Source: Mariprofundus sp. EBB-1
Lineage (GTDB): Bacteria; Pseudomonadota; Zetaproteobacteria; Mariprofundales; Mariprofundaceae
DNA length: 64,000 nucleotides
NCBI RefSeq assembly: GCF_003665155.1
Contig: NZ_RCFQ01000002.1
Coordinates: forward strand, 124,001 to 188,000
Direction: 5' to 3'
The notes below the pieces were generated by a model. It worked only from the letters and a program-made list of their open reading frames with translations. It did no database searches and was not told the origin of the DNA. Positions 26,703 to 36,979 of the stretch are shown here, one piece after another. Position 1 is the first letter of the stretch. Each line of letters begins with the position of its first letter. The position numbers and the translations under genes were made by a program.

Positions 26703-27737
26703 TCAGTCGTTCGAAACGCGCACGATCAGTTTGCCGAAGTTCTTGCCTTCAAGCAGTCCGATGAATGCGTCGGGTGCGTTTTCCAGGCCGTCAACGATGT
26801 CTTCACGGACGCTAATCTTGCCCTCGCCCAGCCATTGTCCCATGGCGCTGGCAAATTCCGGATAGCGGTGGCCGTAGTCGTCAAACACAATAAAACCCTG
26901 CATCCGGATGCGTTTGACCAGCAGGGTGCGCATCAGTAGTGGCGTGCGATCCGGCTCCTTCGGTAATCGGGTGGCATTATAGCCGGAGATCAGACCGCAA
27001 ACAGGCACGCGGGCTGAGCTGTTCAGCAAGGGCAGTACGGCATCAAATACCTTGCCGCCGACATTTTCAAAATAGACATCGATGCCATCGGGGCAGGCTG
27101 TGGATAACAGTGTAGAAAGTTCAGGGTTATGGTGATCAATGCAGGCATTGAAACCGAGATCATCGACGGCGGACGTGCATTTCTTTTCACCGCCGGCAAT
27201 GCCAACCACGCGGCACCCTTTGAGTTTTGCAATCTGGCCCACCAGTGAGCCCACCGCTCCTGTTGCTGCGGCAACCACAACGGTTTCACCCGCCTTGGGG
27301 TTGCCGATGTCGAGCAGACCCATGTAGGCGGTGAGGCCGGGCATTCCCAGCACGCCGAGGGCGTAGGAGGGAGGCGCAATCGTTGGATCGAGTTTGGTCA
27401 GAGCGGTGCCATCTGAAACGGCATAGTCCTGCCAACCGCTATAGGACAGCACCCAGTCACCAGCTGCAAAGCCGTCGTGTTGACTGGCCTGAACCCGGCA
27501 GACAGTGGCACCCACCATGGTGTCACTGATGGCCAGTGGGGCGGCATAGCTTGCCGCATCACTCATACGACCGCGCATGTATGGATCGAGCGATAAAAAT
27601 ACCGTACGCAAGAGCAGTTGCCCAGCTCCGATTTCAGGGACGCTTGTGGTGGCCAAATGAAAATTGGCAGCCGTTGGCGCACCGGCAGGGCGGGAGGCCA
27701 GCTGGATTTGGCGGTTGATGGTGGTGGTTTGAGTCAT
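26703..27737 (-). CDS. NADP-dependent enone reductase (CurA/prostaglandin reductase type)
   Basis: A 344-residue MDR-family oxidoreductase of the leukotriene B4 dehydrogenase/CurA subgroup: TVFLSLDPYMRGRMSD near the N-terminus, VVAAATGAVGSLVGQIAKLKGCRVVGIAGG in the Rossmann fold and VDVYFENVGG-like IDVYFENVGGKVFDAV. Such enzymes reduce alpha,beta-unsaturated carbonyls with NADPH and lack catalytic zinc. It lies between the YqhD-like and DJ-1 genes with gaps of 42 and 59 nt. Confidence 0.88.
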   Translation of the reverse strand: MTQTTTINRQIQLASRPAGAPTAANFHLATTSVPEIGAGQLLLRTVFLSLDPYMRGRMSDAASYAAPLAISDTMVGATVCRVQASQHDGFAAGDWVLSYSGWQDYAVSDGTALTKLDPTIAPPSYALGVLGMPGLTAYMGLLDIGNPKAGETVVVAAATGAVGSLVGQIAKLKGCRVVGIAGGEKKCTSAVDDLGFNACIDHHNPELSTLLSTACPDGIDVYFENVGGKVFDAVLPLLNSSARVPVCGLISGYNATRLPKEPDRTPLLMRTLLVKRIRMQGFIVFDDYGHRYPEFASAMGQWLGEGKISVREDIVDGLENAPDAFIGLLEGKNFGKLIVRVSND

Positions 27738-27779
27738 AGAACTTCTCCTGATTTGTGGTGAAGGATTTTGAATTGGTTC

Positions 27780-28937
27780 TTAAATCGCGGTAGTCAGAAT
27801 GCGGCGGCTTACTTCGGGGGTGACATCACCATGTTCACCGAGTTGTGTCATGCCATGCGCTTCTAGTTGTTTGATGACCAGGTCAATCGCCTCGTTACCC
27901 AAATCGTAGTCACTCAGGCGGGTGGGTGTTCCCATGCGCTCGAAGAAATCACGGGTAGCTTCAATGGTGGCGGTAATGCGCGCATCCTCGCTGCCGCTGT
28001 TAATGCCCCATACACGCTGGCCGTATTGCAGTAGTTTATCATGCTTCTGATTGCGTTGTTCGTGTAACAGCGCCGGCAATACAATGGCCAGCGTACGGGC
28101 GTGATCTATATTGTAGGCCGCAGTCAGTTCGTGGCCGATCATGTGCGTAGCCCAGTCGTGTGGCACCCCGGCACCAATGAGTCCATTCAGTGCCAATGTT
28201 GCAGTCCACATCAAGTTGGCTCGGGCATCTGCATCTTCCGGCGTTGCCAGAGCTTTCGGGCCGATCTCCACCAGGGTTTGCAACAGTCCTTCAGCAAAGC
28301 GATCCTGAACCATGCCTCCAACCGGATAGGTCAAATATTGCTCGGTAATATGCACGAACGCATCAATCACACCATTGGCGATTTGTCGTGTAGGCAGCGT
28401 ATAGGTCTTGGCCGGATCAAGGATCGAGAATTGCGGAAACACATGGGTATTCATAAACGCCAGCTTGGTATGGGTTTCCCGGCGTGTGACCACCGAACCA
28501 CAATTCATTTCTGAACCGGTTGCCGGCAGCGTTAGTACCGTACCGAAGGGCAGGGCGCTATCAATGTTGCGCCCATGATTGAGCAGGATATTCCATGCAT
28601 CACCGGAAAAATTAACAGCGGCTGCGACGAATTTTGTACCGTCAATGACCGAGCCGCCACCGACGGCAAGCAGATAATCCAGTTTTTCCGTGCGAATGTA
28701 TTCGACGGCCTGCATCAGTGTCTCGTAGCTTGGGTTCGGTTCAATGCCACCGAACTCCTGCATAAATCTGGAACCAAGTGCTGATCTGACTTCATCCAGC
28801 GTACCGTTCTTTCTGGCGCTGTTGCCACCGTAAAGAATCAGCACCCTTGCATCCGATGGCACAAGCTCGGCCAAGCGGCCAATGGTTTCGTTGCCGAAAA
28901 TAATTTTCGTTGGATTATGGAACTCAAAGTTTTGCAT
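27780..28937 (-). CDS. iron-containing alcohol dehydrogenase (YqhD-type aldehyde reductase)
   Basis: A 385-residue group III alcohol dehydrogenase. It begins MQNFEFHNPTKIIFGNETIGRLAELVPSDARVLILYGGNSARKNG, has the nucleotide-binding VGGGSVIDGTKFVAAA and the metal ligands in VIDAFVHITEQYL, PHDWATHMIGHELTA and IDHARTLAIV, all close to E. coli YqhD. YqhD reduces short-chain and lipid-derived aldehydes with NADPH. The start at 28937 has AAGGA upstream and matches the family N-terminus, whereas a longer frame adds 38 unrelated residues. First structural gene after the NemR-like regulator. Confidence 0.9.
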   Translation of the reverse strand: MQNFEFHNPTKIIFGNETIGRLAELVPSDARVLILYGGNSARKNGTLDEVRSALGSRFMQEFGGIEPNPSYETLMQAVEYIRTEKLDYLLAVGGGSVIDGTKFVAAAVNFSGDAWNILLNHGRNIDSALPFGTVLTLPATGSEMNCGSVVTRRETHTKLAFMNTHVFPQFSILDPAKTYTLPTRQIANGVIDAFVHITEQYLTYPVGGMVQDRFAEGLLQTLVEIGPKALATPEDADARANLMWTATLALNGLIGAGVPHDWATHMIGHELTAAYNIDHARTLAIVLPALLHEQRNQKHDKLLQYGQRVWGINSGSEDARITATIEATRDFFERMGTPTRLSDYDLGNEAIDLVIKQLEAHGMTQLGEHGDVTPEVSRRILTTAI

Positions 28938-29144
28938 TTTTCCATCCTTATTTGTTTTTTTGTGTACTCTGTTCAACCCTATCGCGTGCCGGGAGCCCCG
29001 GTGCTTGCTTCCGTGGTCAAACGCTTTTCGGTCTGTTTTGCTAGATGACAATCAAAGGCAAAAAACCACGGAACAGACAGAATACATGGAAGCAAAACCC
29101 ACGGTCAGGAACCTGAAAATTCCACTTAGGGTTATTCAGGTGAT
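28938..29144. other. inverted-repeat-rich gap between NemR-like and YqhD-like genes
   Basis: Besides a hairpin (GCCGGG/CCCGGT, about 28988-29002), TTCCGTGG at 29009-29016 is repeated inverted as CCACGGAA at 29066-29073, and TTGCTTCC at 29005-29012 as GGAAGCAA at 29088-29095. The copies overlap, so alternative pairings are possible. No gene is evident. It may hold the promoter and operator of the dehydrogenase operon. Confidence 0.4.
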
Positions 29145-29729
29145 TTATGTCAGTATTTTCAGGGTGACAGCCATGGCAGATTCGAGGGCGCTACGGTCAC
29201 GGCGGATCTTGGTTAAAGCAGTTGCCCCAAGCCAGAGGTTGTAAAGCACCAGCGCGGAGTCTGTAGCATTAATGGATTCGGATAGTGAACCATCCGCCTG
29301 AGCAGTGATGATGCTCTCGGCGATCATGTCAACAATCCGACTGGTGCCATGCTCAAGGCTGATACGCATAGACTCAGACAGATCAGAAACTTCGCCACCG
29401 AGTTTTACAACCAGACACTTTCCATCCGTACCATCAGTAGATTGGCTATCCAACCACCGTTGCCAGTAGTTGATCAGTCGGTCACGACCATTCCCATCAC
29501 TTTTTATTAGAATTTTTGACAGTTGTTGATGATATTGGGTGAAATAACTGTCCAGTAATGCCTCGCCAAAGCCTTCTTTGGATTTGAAATAGTGGTAAAA
29601 AGAACCCTTGGGTACACCTGCAGCGGACAGGATCTCATTCAGTCCGACAGCTGAAAAACCCTTGCCAAGAATAATCGGCTTGGCGGTATCAAGAATGTGC
29701 TGGCGTACGTCAGTATGTTCATCACTCAT
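29145..29729 (-). CDS. NemR-like TetR-family regulator with a single cysteine
   Basis: A 194-residue TetR regulator closely following E. coli NemR: HILDTAKPIILGKGFSAVGLNEILSAAGVPKGSFYHYFKSKEGFGEALL is the DNA-binding part. Cys105 (KCLVVKLGGEVSDLSE) aligns with NemR Cys106 and Lys174 (LWLGATALTKI) with Lys175, the pair proposed to sense bleach and electrophiles. Cys105 is the only cysteine in the protein; E. coli NemR has several. Upstream of three aldehyde/enone-detoxifying genes, so it is probably their repressor, relieved by reactive electrophiles. Confidence 0.88.
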   Translation of the reverse strand: MSDEHTDVRQHILDTAKPIILGKGFSAVGLNEILSAAGVPKGSFYHYFKSKEGFGEALLDSYFTQYHQQLSKILIKSDGNGRDRLINYWQRWLDSQSTDGTDGKCLVVKLGGEVSDLSESMRISLEHGTSRIVDMIAESIITAQADGSLSESINATDSALVLYNLWLGATALTKIRRDRSALESAMAVTLKILT

Positions 29730-29749
29730 GGCGAGATAGTAGCTACAAT

Positions 29750-29764
29750 TAGACCAGTCGTCTA
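29750..29764. promoter_or_regulatory. palindrome upstream of the NemR-like gene
   Basis: TAGAC (29750-29754) and GTCTA (29760-29764) form an inverted repeat with a 5-nt spacer, 20 nt upstream of the regulator start. The half-site TAGACC resembles the NemR-box half-site as recalled for E. coli, so autoregulation is likely. Inferred, not shown. Confidence 0.5.
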
Positions 29765-29895
29765 TAGAGGCGTTTTGATCATCTATCAGTATTGCTAGTG
29801 TAGGTCAGTACATAGTAGATAAGTGGAACGGTTGATTTGAATGATATATTGCAAGGGGATACTCCAAAGGAGATAGCTTAAATGTGTGGGCTTTA

Positions 29896-30468
29896 CTATT
29901 TGAACCACCATGCCACTGCAGCTAAAATAAACAGTAGATAGACCATAAAAATAATGCTCACACCACGCTTGAGCGCCACACTTTGGCTGCTACGCAACAG
30001 ATAAACACTGCCGATAATCACTACTGAAATTTCAAGAGAGCCAAGCCACAGGCCAAAATATTCGGGATTCCAATATGACAGCGGACTGATGAAACGATAA
30101 TCAGAAAACGGAAAGAGATGTTGGTGTGCATCATTATGATGAAAGGGGAAATCAAACAAGGAGTGGCAGAACATACTGGCAAAAAATATTGACCATGCAG
30201 AGAGCCGTGCACGCCATGCGACAAAACAGGCCAATGCCAGTAATGGGAAAGAATGAAAGGCATTAAACCACATCTGCCATGCTGGCTGATGATATAGGTC
30301 GCTCCAAATCACACGCTCAGCCATGCCCTGATATTTTTCCCATAGATAAAATACCAGCATCGGTGCATCGGCAATCAGTGCTCCTGCAATAATCGCCAGA
30401 GCATGTTTTTCTCGATGTTTTTTACCCATCAGCAACAGATTGATGATGGCATGGGCTGGCGTATTCAT
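29896..30468 (-). CDS. membrane protein of the DUF457 (metal-dependent hydrolase-like) type
   Basis: A 190-residue protein with about four transmembrane helices. It begins MNTPAHAIINLLLMGKKHREKHALAIIAGALIADAPML, with the Met-Asn-Thr-Pro-x-His start and Ala/Asp-Pro motif of membrane-bound YdjM/DUF457-type proteins. The central CHSLFDFPFHHNDAHQHLFPFSDYRFISPLSYWNPEYFG is rich in His and Asp that could bind metal. The start at 30468 is chosen for that conserved N-terminus. No enzyme activity is established for close relatives known to me. Confidence 0.65.
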   Translation of the reverse strand: MNTPAHAIINLLLMGKKHREKHALAIIAGALIADAPMLVFYLWEKYQGMAERVIWSDLYHQPAWQMWFNAFHSFPLLALACFVAWRARLSAWSIFFASMFCHSLFDFPFHHNDAHQHLFPFSDYRFISPLSYWNPEYFGLWLGSLEISVVIIGSVYLLRSSQSVALKRGVSIIFMVYLLFILAAVAWWFK

Positions 30469-30875
30469 TGTTTTAAACCTTACAACACTTGATGTTGTCC
30501 ATCGCAAAATGTATCTGTTTTACTATATTTATATTGGCGGAAATAGCTATCGGCTATAAAAATCCATGCATAAGAATATGGCTTGATGCAATCAGCTGTA
30601 AAGACTCGTTGTTCGCCACTGTCAGTTGAAACGTAGATTAACGGTACCTGTCAATGACTAATACATTCGGATATATGCGTACTTCATTGCTTGGATCGTA
30701 ACTCTAAAGATGGTTCGTGAATTCAACATGCAAGATGCAACTCGAATTACCGGCTGTATCCCTCGAACACCTTTGAATAATCACTATTTTACAGTCTCAT
30801 CAAAAGAGGACTATAATACCCGAGCATTATAGTCAGATATAATGACACGCAACTGCGGGTACAAGGAGATTCACA
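30469..30875. other. intergenic region, no gene seen
   Basis: About 400 nt between the divergent membrane protein and the secreted repeat protein. The only distinct structure is the palindrome near its right end, listed separately; no coding frame, tRNA or terminator was recognised. Confidence 0.5.
30809..30834. promoter_or_regulatory. 9-bp palindrome upstream of the secreted repeat protein
   Basis: GACTATAAT (30809-30817) and ATTATAGTC (30826-30834) form a perfect inverted repeat with an 8-nt spacer, 42 nt before the gene. Each arm includes TATAAT-like bases, so it could overlap the -10 element and act as an operator; a hairpin in RNA is also possible. Confidence 0.55.
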
Positions 30876-31250
30876 ATGAAAACGATGTTGGTAACAATTT
30901 TGAGCGCTTTACTGTTTATGTCGGCACCAATGGTCGCGTCTGCTCATGGCGCCCTGTCCGAAATAGCTACGATCATCATGCATTTGAATCATTATCCGAC
31001 TACGGACGATAAAAAGGTACTGGCAGAGATCGCTGCTGACCCGCAGTCCACTGCTGGAGACAAGATCATCGCCGAAGCGCTGATGCGCATGCAGCACCAA
31101 GTTAAAGGAGCGGATGCGGATGCATTGCAAAAGCTGGCTGGCAATGATGCCACTCCGGCGGCTGAGAAGGAGCTTGCCACGATCATGCTCGGCATTGCTC
31201 ACCATCCGTCGAGTGCGGATGTAGCACAATTGAAAGCCATCGCCGAATAG
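30876..31250 (+). CDS. small secreted protein of three 35-residue repeats
   Basis: A 124-residue protein of unknown function. Residues 1-23 are a signal peptide ending in ASA. The mature part has three repeats with exact 35-residue spacing: His39, His74 and His109 fall in equivalent places, each followed 14 residues later by Ala of a (E/K)(I/L)A or AIA motif (A53, A88, A123), and preceded by an (I/L)A(T/E)xxM helix. The repeats look helix-loop-helix. A good ribosome site (AAGGAG) lies upstream. It is probably periplasmic; the repeated His residues might bind metal, but that is only a guess. Confidence 0.75.
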   Translation: MKTMLVTILSALLFMSAPMVASAHGALSEIATIIMHLNHYPTTDDKKVLAEIAADPQSTAGDKIIAEALMRMQHQVKGADADALQKLAGNDATPAAEKELATIMLGIAHHPSSADVAQLKAIAE

Positions 31251-31266
31251 GTTCACTTGTCAGGGA

Positions 31267-31549
31267 ATGCTCGGCCCGCATTCAGAAGAAAGGCTCATGC
31301 CATTAGGGGGTATATTCATTGCATCCTGCAAGAAATTAGCTCGCAAAAGAAAAATTGTGATTTTATTGCATGTTGATGCAGAAGGGAGACCTTCAAGAAT
31401 GCCGGGGATGATATCAGTTGGAATTTGAAGTTGATGCGGATGCAGTGTCAGTGCGCAATATGGACAGTGGTGAGCTTCTACCTGCCACGCGGTTGTATTG
31501 GTTTGCCAGGAGTACATTTCCCCCCGAGACAGCATTATCCGGAGATTGA
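31267..31549 (+). pseudogene. frameshifted remnant of a coding gene
   Basis: Two protein-like stretches in different frames follow one another. The first (31267 to about 31400, same frame as bases 31297-31299) includes KIVILLHVDAEGRPSRMP. The second (31421-31549, shifted) reads EFEVDADAVSVRNMDSGELL then PATRLYWFARSTFPPETAL and a stop. The ending recalls the WFAW...FHPxT end of one DUF3179 subgroup, but this is weak. A one-base shift near 31400-31420 would explain it. It lies between the secreted repeat protein and the convergent glgB. Confidence 0.35.
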
Positions 31550-31579
31550 AAGTATCACAAAACTTCCAATCTCCGGATA
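31536..31579. repeat. long hairpin near the glgB end
   Basis: TATCCGGAGATTGAAAGT (31536-31553) pairs with ACTTCCAATCTCCGGATA (31562-31579), 18 bp with one mismatch and an 8-nt loop. It has no T tract on either side. It overlaps the end of the decayed frame and lies 25 nt beyond the glgB stop, so it may stabilise or end the glgB transcript. Confidence 0.65.
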
Positions 31580-31603
31580 TACTGTCCGTTATTTAGTGAG
31601 GTA

Positions 31604-33805
31604 TTAGCTGTTTTTACCTTCAGAACGCAAAATCACACAGGATAATGGTGGCAGGGTTATTTCTACGGAATAGGACTGATCCATCCATGCTTTATCTTCA
31701 GTATCTACGCCACCGGCGTTACCGATATTTGAACCACCATAGGTTTCTGCATCACTATTCATGATTTCTTTATAATGCCCTGCAGCAGGCACACCCAGAC
31801 GATAATTATGACGTGGTACTGGTGTTAAGTTCAGTGCGACAATGACAGGGCCACCGTTTTTATCACGACGGATGAAGCTCAAAATGGACTGTTCAGCATC
31901 GTTGCAGTCAAGCCATTGGAAACCAGACGGGTCAAAATCTACTTCGTGTAGGGCAGGCACATCTTTGTAGAGATGATTCATGTCGCGCATCATCAGTTGC
32001 AGACCACGGTGCGGCATGAAGTTGGATTGATCCCATGGCAGGGAAGCATCAAAATCCCATTCCGGCCACTGGCCGAATTCCAGACCGTTGAATTGCAGTT
32101 TTTTACCCGGATGGGCGTACATGAATGCATAAAGTAAACGCAGGTTGGCAAACTTCTGCCAGTCATCGCCAGGCATTTTTTGCGGCATGGAGCCTTTACC
32201 ATGCACTACTTCATCATGCGAAAATGGCAGGATGAAATTCTCGGTAAAGGCATAAACCATGGAGAAGGTCAGCGCATGGTGATGGTAGGAGCGGTGAATA
32301 GGATCTTCTTCAAAATAGGAGAGCGTATCGTTCATCCAGCCCATATTCCATTTCATGGTAAAGCCCAAACCACCCAGATAAGTCGGGCGGGAAACCATAG
32401 GCCATGAGGTAGATTCTTCGGCCATGGTAACAGCACCCGGGAAGCGTTCATGCACCAGACAGTTGAACTGTTTTAAGAATTCCACCGCTTCAAGGTTTTC
32501 GCGACCGCCATATTTATTGGGAACCCATTCATCGGCTTCGCGGGAATAATCCAAATACAGCATTGAAGCCACTGCATCGACCCGTAAACCATCAATATGA
32601 TATTCATCAAGCCAGAACAGGGCTGAGGCGATAAGGAAGTTGCGTACTTCATTGCGGCCGAAGTTGAAGATATATGTGCCCCAGTCTTTGTGTTCACCCA
32701 GGCGTGGATCCTCGTGTTCATACAATGGTGTACCATCAAAACGTGCTAAACCATGTGCATCTTTAGGGAAATGAGCCGGCACCCAATCGAGAAATACACC
32801 GATGCCTTTGAGATGACAGTAATCGACAAAATAACGGAAATCATCGGGTGTACCAAAACGACTGGTCGGGGCAAAATAACCAACTGTCTGATAGCCCCAT
32901 GAACCATCAAACGGATGTTCGGTGACTGGCATCAATTCGATGTGGGTGTAACCCATCCATGCACAATAATCGACCAACTGATGCGCCAATTCACGGTAAT
33001 CGAGGAATTTTTCTCCATCATCGCCTGCGCGTCGCCACGAACCGGGATGTACTTCATAAATACTCATCGGTTTGTCGGCAGCCTGATTGACCGGACGATT
33101 GGCTATCCAATCGGCATCACTCCATTCAAATGCTTTGCAGTTGTGTACCACACTGGCGGTGGCAGGGCGCAATTCCATCTGCTGGGCGTACGGGTCGGTT
33201 TTTTCAAATACATCACCGTTTTGAGCGCGGATTTCAAATTTGTAGGTTTCGCCTTCACACAGGCCGGGAATGAAAATTTCCCAAATACCGGTTGAACCGC
33301 GAACACGCATCTGATGTTCACAACCGTTCCAGTGGTTAAAATTACCGATCACTGAAACACGCGATGCTGCCGGTGCCCAGACCGCAAAACCAACGCCGGA
33401 TACACCTTCATGCTGGCGCACATGTGCACCCATGATACGGTATTTTTCAAAATGATTGCCTTCTCCAATCAGATGCAAATCCATTTCACCAAGGAATGGA
33501 CCAAAGCGATAGGCGTCATCTTTTTCCCAGCGATGGCCTTCAGCGTTTTCGATGCGCAAACGGTATGGCTTTTCAAAATCACCACCTTTCCAGTGCTTTT
33601 CGAATACATCTGTGCCTTCAATACGGGTCATGGCTTGCGCTCTACCACCTTCTGGTAGTAACCACATTTTTTCAGCCTGAGCTTTCATGGTGCGGATGAT
33701 GACACCACCTTCGGGATGCTCATGTACGCCCAGCCAGGCAAATGGATCATGGCTGCGTGCTTCAATAATAGCCCATGCTTCAGGTGATAAAATAAGTTTT
33801 TCCAT
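31604..33805 (-). CDS. glgB: 1,4-alpha-glucan branching enzyme
   Basis: Forms alpha-1,6 branches in glycogen (GH13). The 733 residues have an N-terminal carbohydrate-binding part ([33 protein letters not shown]), a CBM48 domain ([23 protein letters not shown]) and the catalytic barrel: [18 protein letters not shown] (nucleophile Asp), [10 protein letters not shown] (acid Glu) and [13 protein letters not shown] (third acid). The length is normal for the enterobacterial-type enzyme. It lies 58 nt downstream of pgm on the same strand. Confidence 0.96.
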   Translation of the reverse strand: MEKLILSPEAWAIIEARSHDPFAWLGVHEHPEGGVIIRTMKAQAEKMWLLPEGGRAQAMTRIEGTDVFEKHWKGGDFEKPYRLRIENAEGHRWEKDDAYRFGPFLGEMDLHLIGEGNHFEKYRIMGAHVRQHEGVSGVGFAVWAPAASRVSVIGNFNHWNGCEHQMRVRGSTGIWEIFIPGLCEGETYKFEIRAQNGDVFEKTDPYAQQMELRPATASVVHNCKAFEWSDADWIANRPVNQAADKPMSIYEVHPGSWRRAGDDGEKFLDYRELAHQLVDYCAWMGYTHIELMPVTEHPFDGSWGYQTVGYFAPTSRFGTPDDFRYFVDYCHLKGIGVFLDWVPAHFPKDAHGLARFDGTPLYEHEDPRLGEHKDWGTYIFNFGRNEVRNFLIASALFWLDEYHIDGLRVDAVASMLYLDYSREADEWVPNKYGGRENLEAVEFLKQFNCLVHERFPGAVTMAEESTSWPMVSRPTYLGGLGFTMKWNMGWMNDTLSYFEEDPIHRSYHHHALTFSMVYAFTENFILPFSHDEVVHGKGSMPQKMPGDDWQKFANLRLLYAFMYAHPGKKLQFNGLEFGQWPEWDFDASLPWDQSNFMPHRGLQLMMRDMNHLYKDVPALHEVDFDPSGFQWLDCNDAEQSILSFIRRDKNGGPVIVALNLTPVPRHNYRLGVPAAGHYKEIMNSDAETYGGSNIGNAGGVDTEDKAWMDQSYSVEITLPPLSCVILRSEGKNS

Positions 33806-33863
33806 GTGTTCCTCGCTTAAAAACTATTGAAAAGGTGTTCTGATTTCATTGCATGCATTGTGA

Positions 33864-35543
<1,680 letters not shown>

Positions 35544-35625
35544 TTATAACCAGATGGCGAACAGCATCGTATGATGGTAGTGTGCGCTTCGGAAATATGT
35601 TGATATAAAAACATGGGGGAAGGTA

Positions 35626-36885
35626 ATGCCACAGATGGAGCGAAACATTAGTACACTGACAGCCAATACCGTTGCACTGGTTCTGGCTGGAGGGAGAGGC
35701 TCTCGCCTTAAACAACTGACGGATTGGCGTGCTAAACCCGCTGTGCCGTTTGGTGGTAAGTTTAGAATTATTGATTTCCCTATGTCTAACTGTATCAATT
35801 CGGGTATTCGCCGTATTTCGGTAATTACTCAGTATAAGTCGCATTCTTTGCAGCGTCATCTTCAGCGCGGCTGGTCGTTCATGTCAGGGCAATTTGGTGA
35901 GTTTGTTGAAGTGTTGCCAGCTCAGCAGCGTATGGGTGAAGGCTGGTATGCGGGTACCGCCGATGCAGTGTATCAAAACTTGGATATTATCCGTCATTAT
36001 GATCCTGAATATGTGATTGTTCTGGCAGGGGATCATATTTACAAAATGGATTATGGTAAAATGATTGCTGCACATGTGGCTAAGGGTGCAGACATTACCG
36101 TTGGGTGTATTCCTGTTCCCTTGGAAGAGGCCAAAGCCTTTGGCGTGATGGCTATTGATGATGAGTCACGCATTGTCGAGTTTGCTGAAAAACCGGACAG
36201 TCCTAAATCCATGCCCGGTGACGAAGCACAATCATTGGCTTCAATGGGTATTTATGTCTTCTCTGCCCAGTATTTGCGCGAGCGTCTGGTTGAAGATGCT
36301 AGTAATGGAACATCAACGCATGATTTTGGACACGATTTGATTCCGCATGCCATTGAGCATGACAACGCTTTTGCATTCCCCTTCCTGGATGCCAATACCA
36401 GCGCTTCAGGTTACTGGAAAGATGTCGGAACCATTGACTCTTACTGGGATGCCAATATCAATTTAGCCGAGATCAATCCGGATTTGAATCTGTATGATGA
36501 AAACTGGCCGATCTGGACCAATCAGGATCAACTGCCGCCTGCAAAATTTGCTTTTGATACTGACGATAGACGTGGCATGGCTGTAGATTCCTTAGTCTCC
36601 GGCGGTTGTTTGATCACCGGTGCGGTTGTGCGTCATTCGGTACTGTTTTCAAATGTGCGTGTGCACTCCTATTCGGTTGTCGAAGATTCAGTGGTGTTGC
36701 CGGATGTTACGGTCAACCAGAACTGCCGACTCAAACGTTGTGTGATTGATAAAGGCACCATTATTCCAGAGGGCACCGTGATTGGTGAAGACCTGGAAGA
36801 AGATGCCAAGCGCTTTAATGTGTCTGAAGGCGGTGTTGTATTGGTTACACCTGAAATGTTTGGTCAAAAGTTACACGAACTATAG
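35626..36885 (+). CDS. glgC: glucose-1-phosphate adenylyltransferase (ADP-glucose pyrophosphorylase)
   Basis: Makes ADP-glucose, the committed glycogen precursor. The 419 residues contain the nucleotide-binding motif [34 protein letters not shown], the GTADAVYQN and ILAGDH-like [15 protein letters not shown] motifs, the substrate-binding VEFAEKP, and a C-terminal left-handed beta-helix ([36 protein letters not shown]). Divergent from pgm and ended by a strong terminator. Confidence 0.97.
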   Translation: MPQMERNISTLTANTVALVLAGGRGSRLKQLTDWRAKPAVPFGGKFRIIDFPMSNCINSGIRRISVITQYKSHSLQRHLQRGWSFMSGQFGEFVEVLPAQQRMGEGWYAGTADAVYQNLDIIRHYDPEYVIVLAGDHIYKMDYGKMIAAHVAKGADITVGCIPVPLEEAKAFGVMAIDDESRIVEFAEKPDSPKSMPGDEAQSLASMGIYVFSAQYLRERLVEDASNGTSTHDFGHDLIPHAIEHDNAFAFPFLDANTSASGYWKDVGTIDSYWDANINLAEINPDLNLYDENWPIWTNQDQLPPAKFAFDTDDRRGMAVDSLVSGGCLITGAVVRHSVLFSNVRVHSYSVVEDSVVLPDVTVNQNCRLKRCVIDKGTIIPEGTVIGEDLEEDAKRFNVSEGGVVLVTPEMFGQKLHEL

Positions 36886-36908
36886 TCGATTTTTAACATA
36901 TTTTTCAT

Positions 36909-36942
36909 CTTAGGGCTGTTTTATACAGCCCTAAGTTTTTTT
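36909..36942 (+). terminator. rho-independent terminator after glgC
   Basis: CTTAGGGCTGT and ACAGCCCTAAG, an 11-bp perfect stem with a TTTAT loop, followed by seven T. Confidence 0.93.
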
Positions 36943-36979
36943 ATACGATGCGCTGCATCAAAACCAGCGAGGAGCTACA

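Noticed and set aside
31297-31549. Acyl-CoA thioesterase (VDAEGRPSRMP-like) C-terminus
   Set aside because: The motif resembles hotdog thioesterase ends, but no upstream thioesterase sequence is present and the following frame fits better with a different protein; listed only as an unnamed remnant.
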